Notes under the pieces: model-generated
Seen by the model: only the letters and a program-made list of their open reading frames with translations
Told to the model about the DNA's origin: nothing
The model's database searches: none
Program-made: the position numbers and the translations under genes
In this document: positions 6,498 to 11,203 of the stretch, one piece after another
How positions within the stretch are numbered: the first letter of the stretch is position 1
How the letters are laid out: each line of letters opens with the position of its first letter
Assembly: GCA_012800565.1 (NCBI GenBank)
Contig: JAAZIZ010000383.1
Coordinates: 1-11,203 of the forward strand
Reading direction: 5' to 3'
Origin: Lentisphaerota bacterium
Lineage (GTDB): Bacteria > Verrucomicrobiota > Lentisphaeria > Oligosphaerales > Oligosphaeraceae
Length of the DNA: 11,203 nucleotides

Positions 6498-7298
6498 TCA
6501 CATCTTCTGTTTTTTCCACCAGCTGAAAGCGGCGGGGGAGGAAAAGCCCAGCTGCCAGGCGATTTCCTTATACGATATCTGCTTGCTGCGGGCGTCATTC
6601 ACCACCCCGCGCCTGACCTGGTCGATAAAGTCGCCGATAGTGCAGCCGGTCCGGCGCTTGAACAGCCGCATCAGATAATACCGGTTGTAGCCGGAGAATT
6701 TCTCCAGTGCTTCGAGGGATGAATTCCGCCCGCAGTTCAAAGTGATATAGTTGCGGATTTCCTCCACCAGATCAGCTTTCGCTGGCGGAGCTTCTTCCTG
6801 CTGGCGACAGTACAAGGCGAATTCCTCGCAGAGCAGACGGATGATGCTGGGCTGGAGCATTTTTTTCCAGTCTGCCTCGGGGTGGCGGTTGAGGCTGTCC
6901 CAGCGGCGGGTAAGCAGCAGATGGAGTTCTGGCGGGAGGACGATAACTTCCCGGCACAGAGGCCCGGGAGTGTTTTCCCAATGCAGGATTGAGGCGAAAA
7001 GCTTCCCTTTGTGGAAATGCAGCCAGGCGTGGACAAAATTATTTTCCTGGAGCGAGTACCCCAGCTGATGGGTAATCCAATGGTCGATAAAGAATACGCT
7101 GCCTGGAATGGCCGGCTGGGGTTTTCCATTCAAGACATAGGTATTCTCGCCTTGGATGACTAGCATGATTTCCCGCTGGCTGTGGCGTTGAATGCGCACA
7201 TTGGGAGGGGACTTCAAGCCGCTGGGGGGTGAGGTTTCGTCCAGGAAATAGCGGAAAAAGTCCGGATTGGTCAACGCGTCTTTGATTTTCTGTTCCAT
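6498..7298 (-). CDS. AraC-family transcriptional regulator with N-terminal cupin sensor
   Basis: This 266-residue regulator probably controls the divergent aminotransferase-isomerase genes. The chosen start (7298, product beginning MEQKIKDAL) has a strong AAGGAGA Shine-Dalgarno sequence; the longer frame to 7358 has none visible and would run into the inverted repeat. Residues about 30-110 form a cupin-like ligand domain (QRHSQREIMLVIQG; GSVFFIDHWITHQ). The first helix-turn-helix is about 194-216 (SLEALEKFSGYNRYYLMRLFKRRTG) and the second about 241-263 (ISYKEIAWQLGFSSPAAFSWWKK). The protein ends WWKKQKM, where most family members continue with a G-x-x-P-x-x-Y/F-R segment, so the last helix looks missing. 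The ligand is unknown; context suggests a sugar or cyclitol. Confidence 0.9.
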   Translation of the reverse strand: MEQKIKDALTNPDFFRYFLDETSPPSGLKSPPNVRIQRHSQREIMLVIQGENTYVLNGKPQPAIPGSVFFIDHWITHQLGYSLQENNFVHAWLHFHKGKLFASILHWENTPGPLCREVIVLPPELHLLLTRRWDSLNRHPEADWKKMLQPSIIRLLCEEFALYCRQQEEAPPAKADLVEEIRNYITLNCGRNSSLEALEKFSGYNRYYLMRLFKRRTGCTIGDFIDQVRRGVVNDARSKQISYKEIAWQLGFSSPAAFSWWKKQKM

Positions 7299-7303
7299 CC
7301 GAT

Positions 7304-7310
7304 TCTCCTT
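7304..7310 (-). promoter_or_regulatory. Ribosome binding site fixing the AraC start
   Basis: On the - strand AAGGAGA lies five bases before the ATG at 7298. It supports this ATG over the in-frame start 60 bases upstream (7358). Confidence 0.75.
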
Positions 7311-7343
7311 GCCGAGAGCGGAAGTTGTTCGGTACCATCTCAT

Positions 7344-7381
7344 CCCGGGCGACGACAATGCCGGAAAATATATCGCCCGGG
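7344..7381. promoter_or_regulatory. 9-bp inverted repeat flanking the AraC -10 box
   Basis: CCCGGGCGA (7344-7352) and TCGCCCGGG (7373-7381) are perfect reverse complements, 20 bases apart. The candidate -10 box of the AraC gene (7367-7372) lies between them. One arm would be downstream of the start site and the other within the -35/-10 spacer, so the pair cannot form a hairpin in that mRNA and is better read as a protein-binding site, perhaps for repression. Confidence 0.5.
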
Positions 7382-7395
7382 CAGTGATTTGCCAA
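7367..7395 (-). promoter_or_regulatory. Candidate promoter of the AraC gene
   Basis: On the - strand TTGGCA (7390-7395) and TATATT (7367-7372) are separated by exactly 17 bases. This is close to the sigma-70 consensus and the best promoter match in the window. Transcription would start near 7360, about 62 bases before the AraC ATG. Confidence 0.6.
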
Positions 7396-7397
7396 CC

Positions 7398-7414
7398 CCA
7401 ATAGTCACTATTGG
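7398..7414. promoter_or_regulatory. 17-bp perfect palindrome, candidate operator
   Basis: CCAATAGTCACTATTGG has two perfect 7-base arms around TCA. It lies two bases beyond the AraC -35 box and 24 bases before the -35 box of the candidate promoter of the divergent aminotransferase, centred near -46 and -67 respectively. A regulator bound here could affect both directions. AraC proteins more often bind direct repeats, so another regulator is possible. Confidence 0.6.
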
Positions 7415-7438
7415 TATATTTTTAGCAGGATTCAGATA

Positions 7439-7466
7439 TTGCCCTCCCGCAAACCGGAGATATACT
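7439..7466 (+). promoter_or_regulatory. Candidate promoter of the aminotransferase-isomerase genes
   Basis: TTGCCC (7439-7444) and TATACT (7461-7466) are 16 bases apart. The -10 box matches five of six consensus bases and the -35 box is weak, as expected for a promoter that needs an activator. Transcription would start near 7473. An AAGGAG site (7526-7531) precedes the ATG at 7540. Confidence 0.5.
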
Positions 7467-7539
7467 AAAGGCAGGGCAAAAGAATTCGGTCGTTCTTTGC
7501 GGTCTTCTGGTCCCACAACAATAATAAGGAGCAATCACG

Positions 7540-8760
7540 ATGAGCAGACTGGCGATTGATGGTGGTGAAAAAGTTTTTTCGGAGCCAGCCCAGAGTCTTC
7601 CTGTCCGTTGGCCGCCGGTTTATCCGGAGACTGCCTGGCAGCTTGCTGACCTGTATATGAACCGCAAGTGGTCTTTTTACGGTCCGCAGGAGCTCCTCTT
7701 CAATGAGAAATTTGCCGCTTTCACCGGTACCGGCCAATCGGTGATGATGGCCAATGGCACTGTGACCCTCGAATGCGCCATGCGCGCTCTGGAGATCGGG
7801 CCCGGTGCGGAGGTCATTGTTCCGGCCCACACCTGGCTGGCCACCGGCAGCGCGGTGATCTCCTGCGGTGCGACCCCGGTTGTAGTCGATATCGAGCCCG
7901 ACACACTGTGCATGGACCCGCAGGCTTTTGAAAGCGCCATCACTGGCAAGACCAAGGCGGTGATACCGGTGCATCTGCTGGGCTCACTGGCAGATATGGA
8001 CAAAATCTGCGCCATTGCCGCCAAGCACGGGCTGCGGATTATTGAAGACTGCGCCCACGCTCACGGCGGGCGCTGGAATGGCCGGCACGTCGGGAGCATC
8101 GGAGATATCGGCAGCTTCAGCTTCCAGGAAAGCAAGCTTTTGGCCTGCGGTGAAGGTGGTGCCTGCGTCACCAATGATTTGCATCTCGGCGATATCCTGG
8201 GGCGCCTCTCCCATATCGGCTACCCCTTAGGCTCCAAGCAGGGAGTGCCGGCGGAGCCACCCATTATGGGGCTGCTCTGCGAAAATTACCGGGTCACTGA
8301 ATTCCAGGCCGTAATTCTGCTCAGTCAGCTGGCGCGCTTGGAGGAAGACACCCGGATTCGCTCCGAAGGCGCGGAATATCTGCGCCGGCAGCTGAATGCC
8401 ATTCCCGGGGTGCGGGTACAATCTCCCGGGCGCCTGGCCACCTCTCAGAGTTATTACTGCTTTGTGATCCTGATTGACCATCACCAGCTCAAGCCCGGCC
8501 TGACCCGGGAAAAGGTACTGGAAGCTTTGACTGCGGAAGGGTTAACCAAGATTGGGACTGGCTGGGGGGCTCCGATGTACAAGCAGCGCTTGTGGACGAT
8601 TCCGGAGAATATGTACCGCATTGAGAGCAATCAGGTGGCTGAGGACGTCACCTACCGTCAAGCCCTGGTAGTCGATAAGGGCTGGCTGATGGCCAGCCGC
8701 AGCGACCAGGACAAATTCTGTGCAGCTTTCGCCAAAGTGATGGCTGCTTATCATCAATAA
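7540..8760 (+). CDS. DegT/DnrJ/EryC1/StrS-family PLP aminotransferase
   Basis: This 406-residue fold-type I aminotransferase should transfer an amino group, usually from glutamate or glutamine, to a keto-sugar or keto-cyclitol. The Schiff-base lysine is K199 in GSFSFQESKLLACGEGG (191-207). D170 in IIEDCAHAHGG contacts the PLP nitrogen. ANGTVTLECAMRAL (71-84) binds the cofactor phosphate region and VPAHTW (94-99) includes the usual stacking aromatic. The SFQ-x-x-K-x-x-x-x-GEGG context resembles cyclitol and AHBA-type aminotransferases (StsC-like, RifK-like) more than the SF-x-x-x-K form of nucleotide-sugar enzymes, from memory of those families. The length is typical. A divergent AraC regulator and a downstream sugar isomerase suggest an inducible amino sugar or aminocyclitol pathway; the direction (making or breaking the amine) cannot be told. 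Confidence 0.92.
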   Translation: MSRLAIDGGEKVFSEPAQSLPVRWPPVYPETAWQLADLYMNRKWSFYGPQELLFNEKFAAFTGTGQSVMMANGTVTLECAMRALEIGPGAEVIVPAHTWLATGSAVISCGATPVVVDIEPDTLCMDPQAFESAITGKTKAVIPVHLLGSLADMDKICAIAAKHGLRIIEDCAHAHGGRWNGRHVGSIGDIGSFSFQESKLLACGEGGACVTNDLHLGDILGRLSHIGYPLGSKQGVPAEPPIMGLLCENYRVTEFQAVILLSQLARLEEDTRIRSEGAEYLRRQLNAIPGVRVQSPGRLATSQSYYCFVILIDHHQLKPGLTREKVLEALTAEGLTKIGTGWGAPMYKQRLWTIPENMYRIESNQVAEDVTYRQALVVDKGWLMASRSDQDKFCAAFAKVMAAYHQ

Positions 8761-8769
8761 CAGGATTAT

Positions 8770-8817
8770 GCCGGGGCGGGTCTCCTACCGTCCCGGCTCC
8801 GACCCGTCCGGCCCCGG
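8770..8817 (+). promoter_or_regulatory. Set of competing hairpins between aminotransferase and isomerase
   Basis: GCCGGGGCGG (8770-8779) can pair with CCGTCCCGGC (8788-8797), ten pairs including one G-U. The same left-hand bases can instead pair further right: 8774-8782 with 8801-8809, or 8771-8777 with 8811-8817. No T-run follows, so a simple terminator is unlikely. It may protect or partly stop the transcript and set the ratio of the two proteins. Confidence 0.45.
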
Positions 8818-8858
8818 GCGTTAAATCATCATCCCTGAAACAGGAAAGCAGAGCGAAC

Positions 8859-9611
8859 ATGAAAGAATTCAAAACAGGCCTTCAGCTATATAATTTCCGC
8901 AGAGAATTGAATCAAGATTTTCCCGGCACGCTGGAGAAGATTTCCCGCCTGGGTTACCGCGGGGTTGAATTCTACGGCAATTACGGCGGGATGGAGCCGC
9001 GTGCTTTGGCAGATTTCCTGCGTAAGCTCGGTCTCCAATGCGCCGGCACGATGTTCAAGCCCGAACAGCTGGAAGACCAGAACAGCGATGCGTTTGAATA
9101 TGCCAAAGCGCTGCAGTCTCCCGCTGTGACTTTCGGAGTCTTTATCGACTTTGCCAAGGAATACCAGGCGCTGCAGAAACGCTGCGAAGTCATCGGCAAG
9201 AATGCAATGCATCATGGCACCGTGCTCTCCTACCACAATCACTGGCTGGAATTCACCTTGGCGGACGGTATCCCGGCTATGAACCGCATTCTTGAGGCCT
9301 GCAATCCGGCGGCGGTGTTTCTGGAGCTGGATGTCTGCTGGCTGTCCCGGGCCGGTCTGGACCCCGCTTCCTACATCCGCAAATACAGCCAGCGGATTCG
9401 GCAAATCCATTTCAAGGACATCATCGTTCCTGATGACCCCGCGACCACCTGTGAGCTCGGTCGTGGCTGCATTGATCTGCAGGGGGCATATCAGGCGGCC
9501 TGCGAAAGCGCCTGCGAATGGCTGATTTACGAACAGGACAATACCACCCTGACCCCTTGGGAAAGCGCCGCCATCAGCCTGGAATATCTGCACCGCCTGG
9601 GTGCCCGGTAA
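8859..9611 (+). CDS. Sugar isomerase/epimerase, AP-endonuclease-2-type TIM barrel
   Basis: This 250-residue protein belongs to the xylose-isomerase-like TIM barrels (COG1082, which includes IolE, IolI and keto-sugar 3-epimerases). These use a divalent metal to isomerise, epimerise or dehydrate sugars and inososes. Visible barrel motifs are GLQLYNFR (7-14), GYRGVEFYG (32-40), YHNHWLEF (125-132), LELDVCW (155-161), IHFKDI (183-188), ELGRGCIDL (199-207) and IYEQD (223-227). Likely metal ligands are E131 or E156, D158, H184 and E225; exact assignment needs a structure. No signal peptide is visible, so it is cytoplasmic. An AGGAAAG site (8842-8848) precedes the ATG. It lies 98 bases after the aminotransferase on the same strand and probably shares its transcript, ending at the strong terminator at 9671. 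Confidence 0.9.
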   Translation: MKEFKTGLQLYNFRRELNQDFPGTLEKISRLGYRGVEFYGNYGGMEPRALADFLRKLGLQCAGTMFKPEQLEDQNSDAFEYAKALQSPAVTFGVFIDFAKEYQALQKRCEVIGKNAMHHGTVLSYHNHWLEFTLADGIPAMNRILEACNPAAVFLELDVCWLSRAGLDPASYIRKYSQRIRQIHFKDIIVPDDPATTCELGRGCIDLQGAYQAACESACEWLIYEQDNTTLTPWESAAISLEYLHRLGAR

Positions 9612-9670
9612 CACGAAAAGCAGAATATCTTTGCGGGCGTTGTTCAGGGTTCAGGCAGCAATAAATGGGT

Positions 9671-9698
9671 ACGGGCGGTTCAGGCCGCCCGTTTTTTT
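9671..9698 (+). terminator. Strong rho-independent terminator of the isomerase transcript
   Basis: ACGGGCGG (9671-9678) pairs perfectly with CCGCCCGT (9685-9692) over a 6-base loop, and a run of seven T residues (9692-9698) follows. It ends rightward transcription from the aminotransferase-isomerase genes. The convergent exporter gene stops inside the loop (9680-9682), so its last codons form part of the stem. Confidence 0.9.
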
Positions 9699-10600
9699 GG
9701 CAGGGTCAGGCTTAATGCGGCCAGGATGATCAGGGTTCCTGAAATCGTCCAGGCGTTCATCTGTTCGCCTTTCCAGAGCCAGGCCAGGATGCAGGCCAGT
9801 CCCGGTTTGAGGAAGAAAGTCATGGCGCCAATAAAAGCGCTCATGTGCTTCAGGCCGATATAGTAGAGCAGATAGGCCAGGGTAGTGCCGATCAGCACAA
9901 TATAGGTCAGTTCCGGCCACACTTTGGCGATTTCTCCCAGAAAATCCTGGGGCAGGCGCCACAATGCCAGGGGCAAGGTGAAAAGACTGCCGATCAGCGA
10001 CGAGGCCCCCATAAACACCATGGCGCCATATTTATGCACCCGCTGCCGGGTCAGGCAGACGCTATAGGCGAAACCAAGGGCAGCCAGTGACATGGTCAGA
10101 ATGGCCTTCAGGGTATCCAGGCTGGGGGCGCCCTTTTCAAAGATGAACAGTGAGACTCCCAGCAGAGCGCAAATCACCGCTGCCCATTTGCGGACCGACC
10201 ACGGCTCATTGTTCATAAAGCGGGCAATCACAATGGCGAAAACTGCGTTGGCGCTGAAGACCACGGCAGAAGACGAGGCATTGCTGAACATAATGATTGC
10301 GGCATGGAACAGACTGATGCTCACCGCGATGCCAATAAAGCCATTCAGCAGGAAGATTTTGATATCTTCCCAGGTCAGCTTTCCGCCCTGGCGAAAGAAA
10401 GTCGGCAGTCCGAAGCCCAGCAGCACTACTCCAGTTACAAAGAAGCGCAGGAAGACCATCAAGAAGGGCTCAATTTGCGCTCCTTTCAAGGCTATGTCTT
10501 TACTGACAATTTCAATGGTGCTGAAAAAAACTATTGCACTGATCAGGGCAAACATTCCCAGAACGTTTGCATTCTTCCGGGCCGGGGCGTGGTCTGACAT
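9680..10600 (-). CDS. EamA-family (DMT superfamily) membrane transporter
   Basis: With the start at 10600 (MSDHAPARKNANVLGMF) this is a 306-residue integral membrane protein, the usual length of a ten-helix drug/metabolite transporter. The longer frame to 10693 adds 31 polar residues and has no better start signal. Two tandem EamA halves are visible at about 13-153 and 165-302, each ending in a similar motif: NAVFAIVIARFMNNEPWSVRK (118-138) and KPGLACILAWLWKGEQMNAW (265-284). Family members mostly export amino acids, metabolites or drugs from the cytoplasm. Nothing in the sequence fixes the substrate. It is convergent with the isomerase and has its own upstream region, so a link with the aminotransferase pathway is only by proximity. 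Confidence 0.92.
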   Translation of the reverse strand: MSDHAPARKNANVLGMFALISAIVFFSTIEIVSKDIALKGAQIEPFLMVFLRFFVTGVVLLGFGLPTFFRQGGKLTWEDIKIFLLNGFIGIAVSISLFHAAIIMFSNASSSAVVFSANAVFAIVIARFMNNEPWSVRKWAAVICALLGVSLFIFEKGAPSLDTLKAILTMSLAALGFAYSVCLTRQRVHKYGAMVFMGASSLIGSLFTLPLALWRLPQDFLGEIAKVWPELTYIVLIGTTLAYLLYYIGLKHMSAFIGAMTFFLKPGLACILAWLWKGEQMNAWTISGTLIILAALSLTLPKKRAA

Positions 10601-10672
10601 AGATAACCTGTGTGTATGCTGATAATTTGCAAGTATTCCGGTACAGCTATCGCGGCTTTCCGGGATATCTTT

Positions 10673-10700
10673 AACATAATTCCGAATGAGCAAATAGCAA
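10673..10700 (-). promoter_or_regulatory. Candidate promoter of the EamA gene
   Basis: On the - strand TTGCTA (10695-10700) and TATGTT (10673-10678) are 16 bases apart, giving a leader of about 65 bases. Both boxes are four-of-six matches, so this is a modest candidate. A weak AGG lies six bases before the ATG at 10600. Confidence 0.35.
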
Positions 10701-10719
10701 GAGCACTTTACTGGCCGTT

Positions 10720-10745
10720 CCGATCGGTTTCAACGCAAGTTGAAA
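10720..10745. promoter_or_regulatory. Two adjacent palindromes upstream of the EamA promoter
   Basis: CCGATCGG (10720-10727) is directly followed by TTTCAAC-GCAA-GTTGAAA (10728-10745), a perfect 7-base inverted repeat around a GCAA centre. They sit about 20 bases beyond the candidate -35 box of the exporter gene and could be operator sites. The GCAA loop would be a GNRA tetraloop if transcribed rightward. Confidence 0.4.
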
Positions 10746-10910
10746 ACTAAACGCTCCACCCTATATCAGTGATGGCAATATTTTATTGGTTTTGGTCTTC
10801 TTCAATCTTCTTCGCGGATTTCCAGGGGGAAAAATCCACTTCTTCCTTTGGTTCCTGTTTTCTTTCCTCGTTTTCAGCCTCGTGTTTTGCTTTCCCCCCA
10901 GACAGGAGTC
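10746..10910. other. Gene-free pyrimidine-rich stretch
   Basis: I see no gene here. From about 10782 to 10900 the + strand is rich in T and C (repeated CTTCTTC, TTTCTTTCC and similar). It contains one small inverted repeat, GGATTT (10816-10821) with AAATCC (10832-10837). The base composition differs clearly from the flanking GC-rich DNA. Confidence 0.5.
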
Positions 10911-10912
10911 CG

Positions 10913-11168
10913 GAGGGCTGGAGCCCCGTGCTGAATGACACGTTGTGAAAATGCAACTGGTGCCTCTTAGCCCGGCAGGGCTATACAATAATAACCTCCG
11001 GTGACCGAGCCTGGAAGGCGAGGGAACCGGAGGTAGGCGATACCCCGAAATCAGAGCGCCTGGAAGGCGCCACAATCCAAACGGACTCATGGCCTGAATC
11101 GTTTGCTCATGACCTTGACGGATGCCAGCCAATTGCTTTTCAAGTGGCGCCCGCCGGGCGCGTTTTTT
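10913..11168 (+). repeat. Hairpin-rich intergenic element, possible structured repeat or RNA
   Basis: Several perfect stems follow one another: GGGC-TGGA-GCCC (10915-10926, 4 bp); TAGCCC-GGCA-GGGCTA (10968-10983); ACCTCCGGT (10994-11002) with ACCGGAGGT (11026-11034), 9 bp enclosing a smaller GCC-TGGAA-GGC stem; and GCGCC-TGGAA-GGCGC (11056-11070). The 12-mer GCCTGGAAGGCG occurs twice (11009-11020 and 11058-11069), each time as a hairpin with the same TGGAA loop. The terminator-like hairpin at 11147 closes the element. Spacing and symmetry suggest selection on structure. It resembles dispersed intergenic repeats I associate with PVC and related genomes, but copy number cannot be judged from one window. 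Confidence 0.5.
11147..11168 (+). terminator. Rho-independent terminator-like hairpin
   Basis: GCGCCC (11147-11152) pairs with GGGCGC (11156-11161) over a three-base loop, followed by G and six T residues. It would stop rightward transcription. No coding gene reads into it, so its natural client may be a noncoding transcript from the hairpin-rich element. Confidence 0.65.
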
Positions 11169-11203
11169 GGGGGGAGTCCCCACCCCGGGTTGCGTCGCAC
11201 TTC

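Noticed and set aside
7299..7358. Upstream start for the AraC protein adding 20 residues
   Set aside because: The start at 7298 has an AAGGAGA site at correct spacing, whereas the upstream one lies at about the predicted transcription start.
8802..8810. ACCCGTCCG, the reverse complement of one array unit, outside the array
   Set aside because: A single 9-mer among four allowed forms on two strands is expected by chance about once in a few windows of this size.
10761..11183. A 140-codon reading frame on the - strand at the right end
   Set aside because: It starts with GTG without a visible ribosome site, has a basic, proline-rich composition with no recognisable domain, and is the reverse complement of the hairpin series and the pyrimidine-rich stretch.

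Overview
This window looks like chromosomal DNA from a GC-rich bacterium, most likely of the PVC group (Lentisphaerota/Victivallales-like). The main reason is the secreted DUF4838 protein with a family-9-type carbohydrate-binding domain, an architecture I associate with Lentisphaerota and Planctomycetes. The AraC/DegT/sugar-isomerase cluster, the 9-bp minisatellite and the hairpin-rich intergenic element at the right end also fit. This placement is an inference; there is no rRNA or marker gene here.

Layout from left to right. (1) Positions 1-2108: two overlapping genes on the + strand. They encode a short lysine-2,3-aminomutase-type radical SAM enzyme (5' end outside the window) and an ATP-grasp ligase of the D-Ala-D-Ala ligase superfamily, joined by a TAATG overlap. 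(2) 2246-5182: a large exported DUF4838 protein with its own candidate promoter. (3) 5183-5618: a gene-free stretch with a 29-unit, 9-bp tandem array, followed by a candidate promoter for the next gene. (4) 5619-6473: an Mrp/Nbp35-type P-loop ATPase for Fe-S cluster handling. (5) 6498-9611: an AraC-type regulator transcribed leftward. It diverges from a DegT-family PLP aminotransferase and a TIM-barrel sugar isomerase/epimerase, around a 241-bp control region with a 17-bp palindrome, a 9-bp inverted repeat and two candidate promoters. (6) 9680-10600: a leftward EamA-type exporter, convergent with the isomerase across a strong terminator. (7) 10601-11203: no convincing gene. It holds the exporter's control region, a pyrimidine-rich stretch, a run of perfect hairpins ending in a terminator-like structure, and the window edge.

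How the genes may work together. The first pair could make a beta-amino acid (beta-lysine is the best guess, since every substrate-contact residue I could place is kept) and join it to a partner in an ATP-dependent step. The AraC-DegT-isomerase group reads as a small regulated pathway on an amino sugar or aminocyclitol, with the EamA protein as a possible but unproven transport partner. The DUF4838 protein probably acts on or binds polysaccharide outside the cytoplasm. Most predicted reading frames opposite or out of frame with these genes are shadows of GC-rich coding sequence, and those across the tandem array are artefacts of its 9-bp period.
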